The position numbers were made by a program, and so were the translations under genes. DNA of 64,000 nucleotides from Streptomyces sp. 840.1 (GTDB lineage: Bacteria; Actinomycetota; Actinomycetes; Streptomycetales; Streptomycetaceae), in contig NZ_RJUU01000001.1 in the NCBI RefSeq assembly GCF_003751445.1, forward strand, positions 687,001-751,000, written 5' to 3'. Positions 7,058 through 15,378 of this stretch are shown one piece after another (position 1 is the stretch's first letter; each line of letters begins with the position of its first letter). Below the pieces are notes generated by a model. That model was given only the letters and a program-made list of their open reading frames with translations, made no database searches and was not told where the DNA came from.

Positions 7058-10000
7058 CTGCCGCCCCTCCGGCTGGGCACTGCACGAGGCCCGGAACGTG
7101 CAGTGGGTGCAGTGCTGGCCGGTCGTCGGAGTGAACCGTTCGTCCAGCACCCGCCCGGCGGCGGTCGCCAGCAGATCGGAGACCCATTCGGTGTCCGGCG
7201 GCTGCTGGGCCTGCACCTTGGGGACGGCGTCACCGCCCTCCTTCTTGGGGGCGGGCTGGCGCAGCTGTACGAGTTCGGCGCCGCCGGACTCCGGGCGGCG
7301 GCCGTCGAAGACCTCGTCGACCGCCCCTTCCCGCACGGCCAGCTGGTACACGGCGAGCTGGGGGTGGCGGGCGACCTCGTCCTTGGTCGGGGCCTGTTTG
7401 CCGGTCTTGAAGTCGACGACGTAGGCCCGGCCCTCGGCGTCCCGTTCCACCCGGTCCATGGAGCCCCGGATGCGCACCTCGTACTCCCCCGCCTCCAGCG
7501 TCACGTCGAAGTCGTGCTCGCTGGCGGCCGGGGTGCGGCCGGTGCGGTCCATGACGTGCCAGCGCAGGAAGCGCTCCAGGGCGACGCGTGCCTGTTCCTT
7601 CTCCTGCTGGGACTTCCAGGGGGCGTCGAAGACCAGCCCGTCCCAGACCGAGTCGAGCCGCTCCATGAGAACGGCGAGATCGGCAGGCGTGCGGCCGGAG
7701 GCCACCTCGTCGGCGAGTACGTGGACCACGTTGCCGAAGCCCTGGGCGGCGGTCGCCGGGGCGTCGGCCTTCACCTCGCGGCCCAGGAACCACTGGAGCG
7801 CGCAGGTGTTGGCCAGCTGGTCGAGCGCGCTGCCGGACAGGGCGACGGGCTGGTCCCGGTCGCGCAGCGGGACGGCCGAGCGGGTCGGCTCGTACAGGCC
7901 CCACCAGCGGTAGGGGTGGGCCGACGGCACGAGCGGCTGGCCCTCGTCGTCGGTGAGCGCCGCGAGCCGGGCGAGCCGGTGGGCGGCCTCCTCGCGCAGG
8001 GCGTCGGACGCGCCGGGGTCGACGGTGGTGGCGCGCAGCTCGGCCACGAGGGCGGCGACCGCGAGGGGGCGGCGCGGGCGGCCGGTGACGTCGCGGGGTT
8101 CGACGCCGAGTTCGCTCAGGAAGCGGGAGGGCTGGTCGCCGTCGTCGGCGGGCGCTTTGACGGCGGTGACGACGAGCCGTTCGCGGGCGCGGGTGGCCGC
8201 GACGTAGAAGAGCCGGCGCTCCTCGGACAGGAGCGCGCCGGGGGTGAGGGGTTCGGCGAGACCGTCGCGGCCGATCCGGTCCGCTTCGAGCAGCGAGCCC
8301 CGGCGGCGCAGGTCCGGCCAGAGGCCCTCCTGCACCCCGGCGACGACGACCAGCCGCCACTCCAGGCCCTTGGACCGGTGCGCGGTCATCAGCCGTACGG
8401 CATCGGGCCGGGCGGAGCGCCTGGAGAGCGTGTTGGCCGCGATGTCCTGGGCGTCGACCTCCTCCAGGAAGTTGAGCGCGCCGCGCCCGCCGGTGCGCTC
8501 CTCGGCGCGGGCCGCCGTGTCGAACAGGGCGCAGACCGCGTCGAGGTCGCGGTCCGCGTTGCGCCCGCCCGCGCCACCGCGCAGCGCGGCGCGCTCCAGC
8601 CTGCCCGGCCAGGGGGTGCCGGACCACAGCTCCCACAGGGCCTCCTCGGCGGTGCCGCCGCCCTCCAGGAGTTCGCGCGCCTTGCGCAGCAGGGCGCCCA
8701 GGCGCTGGGCGCCGCGGGCGTACGCCGGATCGTGCGTGACGAGCCGCTCCGGTTCGGCCAGGGCGCGGGCCAGCAGGTCGCCGGAGGGCGCGGGCACCCG
8801 GTTCCCGGCGGCGCGCTCCTCGTCACGCAGGGCCCGGCCCAGCCGGCGCAGGTCGGCGGCGTCCATGGAGCCGAGGGGGGAGGCGAGGAGCGTCAGCGCG
8901 GTCTCGGTGTCGAGCCATGTCCGCGCGTCGGTGGCCGGTGTGCCGGAGACCGACGGCCCGGCGCCTTCCGCCCCGGCGCCCTCCGGCTCGCCGACGCCGT
9001 CCGCCCCCGCGCGCTCCGGCTCACCGGCGGGGGCCTCGCCTGACCCGGCGGCCGCGCCCCGGTTCAGGGCGGCCGTCGCCACCGTGCGCAGGGCGGTCAG
9101 GAGCGGGGCCACCGCAGGTTCGTGGCGCAGCGGCAGGTCGTCGCCGTCGACCTCCAGCGGAACGCCCGCCGAGGTCAGGGCCCGGCGCATCGCGGGGATC
9201 GTGCGGCCGCCGGAGCGGACGAGCACCGCCATCTCGTGCCACGGCACCCCGTCCTCCAGATGTGCCCGGCGCAGCAGGTCCGCGATGTTGTCGAGCTCGG
9301 TGGAGGCGGTCGGGTAGGTGTACGTCTCGACGGTGCCGCCCTCGCGGACCGCGCCGAGCTCCCGGTGGGCGCGGACCTTCGCGGCGGGCAGCCGGGTCAG
9401 CGGCATCCGGCGGGTGAGCAGCCGGGTGGCCTGGAGCAGCTGCTCCCCGGAGCGGCGCGAGGTGGTGAGGACGCCGACCGGGGCCGGAGCGCCGTCCGCC
9501 CGCCGGAACACCTCGGGGAAGTCGAGGATGCCGTTCACATCGGCGCCCCGGAAGGCGTAGATCGACTGGTCCGGGTCTCCGAACGCGATCAGGTTCCGGC
9601 CACCGCCGCCGCCCGGGGTGCTCCCCCGGTTCCCGGCCAGCGCGTGCAGCAGCCGCACCTGCGCCGGGTCGGTGTCCTGGTACTCGTCGACGAACACCAG
9701 GTCGTACTCCCCGGCCAGCAGCGCCGACACCTCGGGCCGCTCCGCGAGCAGCACCGCGCGGTGGACCAGCTCCGCGTAGTCCAGCACCCCCTGGGCGTCC
9801 AGCACGTCGAGGTACTCCGCGAGGAACTCGGCGGCGGCGCTCCAGTCGGGGCGGCCGGTGCGCCGGGCGAAGTCCGCGAGGGCGTCCGGGCCGAGGCCCA
9901 GCTCACGGCTGCGCGCGAGCACCGCGCGTACCTCGTCCGCGAAGCCGCGCGTGGTCAGGCAGGCCCGCAGCTCGTCGGGCCAGCGGATGTGGGCGTGGCC

Positions 10001-10486
10001 CTGCTTCTGCAGGTCGAGCTGGCCGGCCAGCAGCTCACGGACCGTGACGTCCTGCTCCGGCCCGGAGAGCAGTCGCAGCGGGTCGGCGAAGAGATCGGCG
10101 TCCTGGTGGGCACGGACCAGGGCGTAACAGAAGGAGTGGAAGGTGGTGGCCTGCGGGCTCCGGACGGCGCCGAGCCGGGCGGCCATCCGGTCGCGGAGCT
10201 CGACGGCGGCCTTGCGGCTGAAGGTGAGGACCAGGATGCGGGCCGGGTCGGTGCCCCGCGCGACACGCGCCGCGACGCTCTCGACGAGCGTGGTGGTCTT
10301 GCCCGTGCCCGGTCCGGCGAGGACCAGCAGCGGCCCGCCGGGGTGGTCAACCACCGCACGCTGCGCCGCGTCCAGGAGAGGGGATTCCACGGAGCCCGGC
10401 GGGGTACGCACCAGCCGGTACGCGCCCGTGGTCCCCCGCCGTGCCTGACGGTGCGGACTGTGCCGGGTGGTGGAGGAGGAGCTCAC
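7046..10486 (-). CDS. adnA: AdnA-type UvrD-like helicase with Fe-S PD-(D/E)XK nuclease
   Basis: Second subunit of the AdnAB end-resection machine, 1146 residues. Walker A AGPGTGKTT lies at about residues 57-65; Walker B is VFVDEYQDTD. The C-terminal nuclease has GFGNVVHVLADEV, RGSMDRVER and YVVDFKTGKQ. A cysteine in NTCALQWFL and the terminal HCTHCTFRASC cluster fit the AddB-type 4Fe-4S staple of the nuclease domain. A Gly/Ala/Glu-rich segment of about 40 residues is inserted within the motor region. The GTG at 10486 has AGGA about 12 nt upstream; a second in-frame GTG about 25 codons in is an alternative. The ATL gene lies 325 bp upstream on the same strand. The stop codon sits inside the 7020-7057 hairpin. 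Orthology to AdnA rests on domain content and position beside adnB. Confidence 0.9.
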   Translation of the reverse strand: MSSSSTTRHSPHRQARRGTTGAYRLVRTPPGSVESPLLDAAQRAVVDHPGGPLLVLAGPGTGKTTTLVESVAARVARGTDPARILVLTFSRKAAVELRDRMAARLGAVRSPQATTFHSFCYALVRAHQDADLFADPLRLLSGPEQDVTVRELLAGQLDLQKQGHAHIRWPDELRACLTTRGFADEVRAVLARSRELGLGPDALADFARRTGRPDWSAAAEFLAEYLDVLDAQGVLDYAELVHRAVLLAERPEVSALLAGEYDLVFVDEYQDTDPAQVRLLHALAGNRGSTPGGGGGRNLIAFGDPDQSIYAFRGADVNGILDFPEVFRRADGAPAPVGVLTTSRRSGEQLLQATRLLTRRMPLTRLPAAKVRAHRELGAVREGGTVETYTYPTASTELDNIADLLRRAHLEDGVPWHEMAVLVRSGGRTIPAMRRALTSAGVPLEVDGDDLPLRHEPAVAPLLTALRTVATAALNRGAAAGSGEAPAGEPERAGADGVGEPEGAGAEGAGPSVSGTPATDARTWLDTETALTLLASPLGSMDAADLRRLGRALRDEERAAGNRVPAPSGDLLARALAEPERLVTHDPAYARGAQRLGALLRKARELLEGGGTAEEALWELWSGTPWPGRLERAALRGGAGGRNADRDLDAVCALFDTAARAEERTGGRGALNFLEEVDAQDIAANTLSRRSARPDAVRLMTAHRSKGLEWRLVVVAGVQEGLWPDLRRRGSLLEADRIGRDGLAEPLTPGALLSEERRLFYVAATRARERLVVTAVKAPADDGDQPSRFLSELGVEPRDVTGRPRRPLAVAALVAELRATTVDPGASDALREEAAHRLARLAALTDDEGQPLVPSAHPYRWWGLYEPTRSAVPLRDRDQPVALSGSALDQLANTCALQWFLGREVKADAPATAAQGFGNVVHVLADEVASGRTPADLAVLMERLDSVWDGLVFDAPWKSQQEKEQARVALERFLRWHVMDRTGRTPAASEHDFDVTLEAGEYEVRIRGSMDRVERDAEGRAYVVDFKTGKQAPTKDEVARHPQLAVYQLAVREGAVDEVFDGRRPESGGAELVQLRQPAPKKEGGDAVPKVQAQQPPDTEWVSDLLATAAGRVLDERFTPTTGQHCTHCTFRASCSAQPEGRQVLE

Positions 10487-10811
10487 GTGGGTCGCCGGTC
10501 CTGGTGGGTGTGCTGATGACGATGACGCGGCAGTTGCCGCGAACTGACGACGCTACTCCGGGGACGGGCCCGATCGCGTCGGTACGGATGCGGGGATCGT
10601 CACGTCGGCCCCGGCGGGCGGGAGCGGCCGGGGCGGACGCGATGGATGCCATGGACACGATGGGGGCGACGGACGCGAGGCAGGCGGCGCACTCCGCCCG
10701 GACGGCGTGCGCCCGGCGGACGGCGGGCCCGCAGCACGGTGTGCGCGTCACGCTTCCCGTACGCCGTACGGGCCCGGCTCCGCACGATGGGCCGCCGGAT
10801 GGCCGAAGCTG
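10487..10811. other. 325-bp gap upstream of adnA
   Basis: No convincing gene on either strand. It should hold the adnA promoter, but no clear -35/-10 pair was found. A 7-bp-arm inverted repeat (CGCGGCA-GT-TGCCGCG, 10526-10541) lies about 40 bp before the adnA start and could be an operator; this is speculative. Confidence 0.5.
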
Positions 10812-11231
10812 TCAGTTGTGAGCACCCCCGCCGCCGTCCGCCCCCGGACCGCCCGCCCTGCCGTCCGCCCCGGCGTCCGCCGCCGCGCCGGGCACGCCGT
10901 CCCACCGCGCGCGTCTCATGTCCAGACGCGGGACGTGACCTTCCGCACCGGCGGGAGCCTCGCGCAGCGGGGTGCCCTCCTCGCGGTAGTGGTCCAGGGC
11001 GTGCAGCTCGTGGCCGGGCAGCAGCGTCCCGTCGGAGCGCACCACGCGCCACCACGGCACCGCCGCCCCGTACAGCGCCATGGCCCGGCCCACCTGACGC
11101 GGGCCGCCGTCCCCCAGCCACTCCGCGATGTCGCCGTACGTCATGACGCGGCCGGGCGGGATCAGCTCGGCGACATCGAGCACGCGCTCCGCGTACTGCG
11201 GCAACGCCTCACTCGTCGGGTTCTCGCTCAT
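10812..11231 (-). CDS. alkyltransferase-like (ATL) DNA-lesion binding protein, MGMT fold
   Basis: A 139-residue protein with the DNA-binding domain of O6-alkylguanine transferases. Where MGMT has PCHRVV it has PWWRVV, so the alkyl-accepting cysteine is replaced by Trp. That is the signature of ATL proteins, which bind alkylated guanine and hand it to nucleotide-excision repair instead of reversing it. GRVMTYGDIAEWLG and GRAMA are the helix-turn-helix and flipping regions. A poorly conserved Gly/Ala tail of about 35 residues follows the core. The start at 11231 (MSENPTS) is preferred; an ATG three codons upstream (11240) is equally possible. It lies upstream of adnA in a DNA-repair neighbourhood, and an ATL gene lies near adnAB in mycobacteria too. 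Confidence 0.88.
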   Translation of the reverse strand: MSENPTSEALPQYAERVLDVAELIPPGRVMTYGDIAEWLGDGGPRQVGRAMALYGAAVPWWRVVRSDGTLLPGHELHALDHYREEGTPLREAPAGAEGHVPRLDMRRARWDGVPGAAADAGADGRAGGPGADGGGGAHN

Positions 11232-11274
11232 CCGGCCCATCCTGCCGTAAGCCACCGACAGCGCCGCCGATCCC

Positions 11275-11290
11275 GTGTCCGGCCGGACAC
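11275..11290. promoter_or_regulatory. perfect 16-bp palindrome between divergent genes
   Basis: GTGTCCGGCCGGACAC is fully self-complementary and lies in the 221-bp region between the ATL gene and the divergent membrane-protein gene. It is a plausible operator, but no binding protein can be named. Confidence 0.4.
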
Positions 11291-11452
11291 ACAGCGTGCG
11301 CAGGGCGGGAAAGGGGCGTATCTTGCGCTTCGCGCGCCCCTGCATCGCACCCTGATGCCTTCCTGCGTCCACAGGCCGTGCCACCATCATCCGGGCGGTG
11401 ACCGGTGATACGAGAACACGAAGACCAATCAGAGGCGACGAAGGAGCAGGGC

Positions 11453-14182
11453 GTGCAGCCACCGAAGGCGGCCGACGCCTCTGATGCCGAGCCGCGCCCG
11501 GAGGAGGGCCGGCCGGATTCGGACACCGGTCCGGAGAACCCTTCCGGGAACCCGGCCGGCTCCACGCTCTCGACCTCCGAAGAGGATCTGTCCGAACGCG
11601 TCTCGGGGGACGAGCCCCTGCTCCCCGCCCGGGTGCACCGTCCCTCCGATCTGCTGCGGCTCCTCATCGGTGTCCTGGCGATCGTCGTGCTGTTCTCCGT
11701 CGCCGCGTTCGCCCACGGCACGACCACCGGGCTCGAGGAGGACATCAACAAGGGCACCGGCCAGGCGCCCGACGTGCTCATCAAGATCGCCGGCCTGGTC
11801 TCCAGCATCGCCGTGCTGCTCGTCCCGGTGGCCTTCGCCATCGAACGGCTGATCAAACGCGACGGGCTGCGGATCGCGGACGGTGTGCTGGCCGCCGTGC
11901 TGGCGCACGGCGTGACGCTCGCGGCCGATCTGTGGGTCGCCAAGAACGCCTCCGGATCCATTCAGGACGCCCTGACCCAGCCGGCGCCCGGTGACGCGCT
12001 CACCGATCCCGTACACGGCTACCTCGCCCCGGTCATCGCCTACATGACGGCGGTCGGGATGGCGAGACGGCCGCGCTGGCGGGTCGTGCTGTGGGTGGTG
12101 CTGCTGCTCGACGCCTTCGCCATGCTGGTCGGCGGCTACACGACGCCCCTCTCGATCATCCTCACGGTGCTGATCGGCTGGACGGTGGCGTACGGCACGC
12201 TCTACGCGGTCGGCTCGCCGAACGTCCGGCCGACCGGGCAGCATCTGATGGCCGGTCTGCGCCATGTCGGCTTCCGCCCCGTCACCGCGATGCGGGCCGA
12301 CGACGCCCCCGACTCCGGCGACCAGAACGACCGAGGCCGCCGCTACCTGGTCTCCCTGGAGGACGGCGCACCGCTCGACGTGACCGTCGTCGACCGGGAA
12401 CAGCAGGCCCAGGGCTTCTTCTACCGGGTGTGGCGCAGGCTCACCCTGCGCGGGATCACCCAGCGGCGTTCCATCCAGTCGCTGCGCCAGGCGCTGGAGC
12501 AGGAGGCGTTGCTCGCGTACGCGGCGATCGCCGCCGGGGCCAACGCGCCCAAGCTGATCGCCACCTCGGAGCTGGGCCCCGACGCCGTGATGCTGGTGTA
12601 CGAGCACATCGGCGGGCGTTCGCTGGACGCCCTGGAGGACTCCGACATCACCGACGACCTGGTGCGCGACGCCTGGCGTCAGGTGCAGGCACTCCAATCC
12701 CGGCGGATCGCGCACCGCAGGCTCACCGGTGACGCGCTGCTGGTGGATCGTTCCGGCAAGGTGTTCGTCACCGATCTCCGGGGCGGCGAGATCGCGGCAG
12801 GCGATCTGGTGCTGCGGATGGACGTCGCCCAGCTGCTCACCACGACCGGTCTGCGGGTGGGCGCCGAGCGGGCGGTGGCCGCCGCTCTCGCGGTGGTCGG
12901 CCCGGACACCGTCGCGGACTGCCTGCCGCTGCTCCAGCCGATCGCGCTCAGCCGCTCCACCCGGGCGCATCTGCGCAGACTCGCCCGGGAACGGTCGCAG
13001 CGCGAACGCGAGGCGGTGCTGGAGGCGTCGGACGCGGCGAAGCGGGCCCGTACCCATGGCGCGGAGAGCGCCGCGGACGCGGACCGCAAGATCGCCCGCA
13101 AGTCGCTGCGCAACGAGAAGCAGGCCGAGAAGCGGGCCATGGACGACGCGCTGGACGAGGCGCGCGAGGAGGATCTGCTCACCCTGATCCGCCGGGAGGT
13201 GCTGCTGATCCGGCCGCAGGCCCCGGTCGAGCCGGTCCGCCTGGAGCGCATCAAGCCGCGCACCCTGCTCAGCTTCATCGCGGGCGCCATCGCCGCGTAC
13301 TTCCTGATCTCCCAGGTCACCGAGGCCGACTTCGGCGCGGTGGTCGAACAGGCGGAGTGGGGCTGGGTGGCGGCCGCGCTCGGCTTCTCGGCCCTCAGCT
13401 ACATCGCGGCGGCGATGAGCCTGCTGGGCTTCGTGCCGGAGCGGGTGCCGTTCGGCAAGACGGTACTGGCGCAGATCGCCGGTTCGTTCGTGAAGATCGT
13501 GGCGCCCGCCGCGGTCGGCGGTGTCGCCCTCAACACGCGGTTCCTGCAGCGCTCCGGCGTACGCCCCGGGCTGGCGGTCGCCAGTGTCGGCGCCTCGCAG
13601 TTGTTCGGCCTCGGCTGTCACATCCTGCTGCTCGGCGCCTTCGGCTATCTGACCGGCACCGAGAAGACCCCGTCCTCGCTCACCCCGTCCAGGACGGTGA
13701 TCGCGGGGCTGCTGACGGTCGCCGTGCTGGTCCTGGTCGTGACGGCGATCCCGTTCCTGCGGAAGTTCGTGGTGACCCGGGTGCGGTCACTGTTCGCCGG
13801 AGTCGTACCGCGCATGCTCGACGTCGTACAGCGCCCGCAGAAGCTGCTCACCGGCATCGGCGGGATGCTGCTGCTCACCGGCCTGTTCGTGATGTGTCTG
13901 GATGCGTCGGTCCGGGCGTTCAGCGGTCCGGACACCCCCCACCTCAGCTACGCGAGCATCGCGGTGGTCTTCCTCGCCGGCAACGCGCTGGGCTCGGCGG
14001 CACCGACCCCGGGCGGCATGGGCGCGGTCGAGGGTGCGCTGACGCTGGGTCTGATCGCGGTCGGCCTGCCGAAGGAGGTCGCGGCCCCGGCGGTGCTGCT
14101 GTTCCGGCTGATGACCCTGTGGCTGCCGGTGCTTCCCGGCTGGATCTGCTTCAACCACCTCACCCGCAAGGGTGAGCTCTAG
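11453..14182 (+). CDS. membrane protein: N-terminal TM block, kinase-like domain, C-terminal UPF0104/LPG-synthase TM domain
   Basis: A 909-residue integral membrane protein. After a disordered acidic start come about six membrane helices (about residues 65-260), a cytosolic region of about 330 residues, then about eight helices resembling the lysylphosphatidylglycerol synthase TM domain (UPF0104, the flippase half of MprF). The cytosolic part looks like an ABC1/RIO kinase relative: LEQEALLAYAAIAAG, MLVYEHIGG and HRRLTGDALLV resemble the N-lobe helix, hinge and catalytic loop. Canonical HRD and DFG are absent (VTDLRGG instead), so it may be a pseudokinase. A charged coiled-coil-like segment links the halves. 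The GTG at 11453 follows AAGGAG by 6 nt, better than the upstream ATA-initiated frame. The stop TAG lies in the target duplication of the IS481 element. Lipid or glycan export is a guess. Confidence 0.75.
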   Translation: MQPPKAADASDAEPRPEEGRPDSDTGPENPSGNPAGSTLSTSEEDLSERVSGDEPLLPARVHRPSDLLRLLIGVLAIVVLFSVAAFAHGTTTGLEEDINKGTGQAPDVLIKIAGLVSSIAVLLVPVAFAIERLIKRDGLRIADGVLAAVLAHGVTLAADLWVAKNASGSIQDALTQPAPGDALTDPVHGYLAPVIAYMTAVGMARRPRWRVVLWVVLLLDAFAMLVGGYTTPLSIILTVLIGWTVAYGTLYAVGSPNVRPTGQHLMAGLRHVGFRPVTAMRADDAPDSGDQNDRGRRYLVSLEDGAPLDVTVVDREQQAQGFFYRVWRRLTLRGITQRRSIQSLRQALEQEALLAYAAIAAGANAPKLIATSELGPDAVMLVYEHIGGRSLDALEDSDITDDLVRDAWRQVQALQSRRIAHRRLTGDALLVDRSGKVFVTDLRGGEIAAGDLVLRMDVAQLLTTTGLRVGAERAVAAALAVVGPDTVADCLPLLQPIALSRSTRAHLRRLARERSQREREAVLEASDAAKRARTHGAESAADADRKIARKSLRNEKQAEKRAMDDALDEAREEDLLTLIRREVLLIRPQAPVEPVRLERIKPRTLLSFIAGAIAAYFLISQVTEADFGAVVEQAEWGWVAAALGFSALSYIAAAMSLLGFVPERVPFGKTVLAQIAGSFVKIVAPAAVGGVALNTRFLQRSGVRPGLAVASVGASQLFGLGCHILLLGAFGYLTGTEKTPSSLTPSRTVIAGLLTVAVLVLVVTAIPFLRKFVVTRVRSLFAGVVPRMLDVVQRPQKLLTGIGGMLLLTGLFVMCLDASVRAFSGPDTPHLSYASIAVVFLAGNALGSAAPTPGGMGAVEGALTLGLIAVGLPKEVAAPAVLLFRLMTLWLPVLPGWICFNHLTRKGEL

Positions 14183-14183
14183 G
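14178..14183 (+). repeat. target-site duplication, left copy (TCTAGG)
   Basis: TCTAGG directly abuts the left end of the IS and recurs at 15246-15251. It fits NCTAGN, the target reported for IS481. The TAG in it is the stop codon of the membrane-protein gene. Confidence 0.9.
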
Positions 14184-15132
14184 TGTTCTGTCCTGTGAGG
14201 TTGGGGACGCGGCTGGCGGGTGGTTGGCCCTTGAGCGCGGTGTGTCCGCGGTGGTGATTGTAGGTGTGGAGCCAGGCGGGGTAGGCGGCGCGTCGTTCGG
14301 CCTCGCTGCGGTAGGGCTTGGCGTAGGCCCATTCGTCCAGGAGGGTGCGGTTGAAGCGCTCGACCTTCCCGTTGGTCTGCGGCCGGTAGGGGCGGGTGCG
14401 CTTGTGTGAAATGCCCTCCTCCGCAAGGGTGTTGCGCCAGAGGTGGGATTTGTAGCAGGCGCCGTTGTCGGTGAGGACACGTTCGACGGTGATCCCGGCC
14501 CGGGTGAAGAACGCGTGGGCCCGCGTCCAGAAGCCGACGGCGGTTTCCTTCTTCTCGTCGGGGTGGATCTCGCTGTAGGCGAGGCGGGAGTGGTCGTCGA
14601 CGGCGTTGTGGAGGTAGCTGTAGCCGGCGCCGGAGCGGGTCTTGCGGCCGGATGGGCGTCCGAGGGCCTTGTGGCCGCCGCCGTCGGGGATGTTGCCGAG
14701 CTTCTTGATATCGACGTGTACCAGCTCGCCGGGCCGGTCACGCTCGTAGCGTCGGATCACCCGGCCGGTGGCCCGGTCCAGGTGGGTGAGCCGGGCGAGG
14801 CGGTAGCGGGTCAGGACGCGGTGGACGGTGGCGGGGTTCAGGCCGAGGAGGTAGGCGATGCGGGCCGGCCCCCAGCGGCGCAGGACGCGGACCTTGATGA
14901 TCCGGCGTTCGGTGCGGGTCGGGGTCCGGGAGGGGCTGTGGTGGGGCCGGGACGAGCGGTCGCTCATGCCCGACTCGCCCAGATCGCGGTAGCGGTCGGC
15001 CCATCGCTGGGCGGTGGTCGGGGAGACCTGGAAGCGTTCGGCGGCCCGGCGCAGAGGCCAGCCGTCCTCGACGACGCAGCGGGCCAGACGCAGACGTCCG
15101 GTCTCGGTCAGGGGTGCATTACGGTGGGGCAC
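14179..15132 (-). CDS. IS481-family transposase
   Basis: A 317-residue DDE transposase. An N-terminal helix-turn-helix pair (residues about 10-110, with AAERFQVSPTTAQRWADRY) precedes the rve catalytic core: HVDIKKLG gives the first Asp, TDNGACYKS the second, and NGKVERFNRTL the Glu. The GTG at 15132 begins a protein of usual length; a longer frame to 15171 runs into the IS end. The coding frame leaves the element: the IS supplies up to GGA CAG AAC A, and the final Thr codon and the TAG stop come from target DNA, because CTAG is palindromic. The frame is intact, so the element is probably active or recent. Confidence 0.93.
   Translation of the reverse strand: MPHRNAPLTETGRLRLARCVVEDGWPLRRAAERFQVSPTTAQRWADRYRDLGESGMSDRSSRPHHSPSRTPTRTERRIIKVRVLRRWGPARIAYLLGLNPATVHRVLTRYRLARLTHLDRATGRVIRRYERDRPGELVHVDIKKLGNIPDGGGHKALGRPSGRKTRSGAGYSYLHNAVDDHSRLAYSEIHPDEKKETAVGFWTRAHAFFTRAGITVERVLTDNGACYKSHLWRNTLAEEGISHKRTRPYRPQTNGKVERFNRTLLDEWAYAKPYRSEAERRAAYPAWLHTYNHHRGHTALKGQPPASRVPNLTGQNT
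14184..14208 (+). repeat. IS481 left inverted repeat
   Basis: Begins TGTTCTGTCC and matches the reverse complement of 15221-15245 at about 21 of 25 positions. Confidence 0.88.
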
Positions 15133-15220
15133 GAGGGCCTTTCTGGTCGGTGTAGACGTCGCAATCCACACCGAACCCGGAAGGCCCTCACTCGTTCAAG
15201 ATCACCCCACCGTGAAACCT

Positions 15221-15245
15221 GTCACCAACCTCCGTGGACAGAACA
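15221..15245 (-). repeat. IS481 right inverted repeat
   Basis: Read on the minus strand it begins TGTTCTGTCC and pairs with the left end at 14184-14208. Confidence 0.88.
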
Positions 15246-15251
15246 TCTAGG
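15246..15251 (+). repeat. target-site duplication, right copy (TCTAGG)
   Basis: Second copy of the 6-bp duplication generated by the IS insertion, directly abutting its right end. Confidence 0.9.
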
Positions 15252-15295
15252 GCCTGTCTTCACACTGCCGTCTGCCGCGCGGACACCGACGCGGG

Positions 15296-15345
15296 ACGGG
15301 GCGCCGGTCCGGGCAGCGGGCCACCCGCTTGGACCGGCGCCCCGT
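15296..15345 (+). terminator. nested hairpin; probable original terminator of the membrane-protein gene
   Basis: Arms 15296-15310 and 15331-15345 pair perfectly over 15 bp and enclose a second hairpin (AGCGGG-CCA-CCCGCT, 15315-15329). If the IS and one target copy are removed, this lies about 45 bp after the stop codon of the 11453-14182 gene, so the insertion probably parted gene and terminator by 1 kb. Confidence 0.7.
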
Positions 15346-15378
15346 GCGGCCTCCCCGCCCCCGCCGCACGATGGAGCG

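Larger units (their letters stand above)
14184..15245 (-). mobile_element. intact IS481-family insertion sequence, 1062 bp
   Basis: Ends are imperfect inverted repeats of about 25 bp: both read inward TGTTCTGTCC, a 4-nt variable stretch, then AGGTTGG and GAC. A 6-bp duplication TCTAGG abuts both ends. One intact transposase gene fills the element. It inserted into the stop codon of the upstream membrane-protein gene, rebuilding that codon, and lies between the gene and its terminator (15296-15345). Confidence 0.93.

Noticed and set aside
14179..15171. Transposase starting at 15171
   Set aside because: The added residues read through the IS end toward the inverted repeat; the GTG at 15132 gives usual family length.
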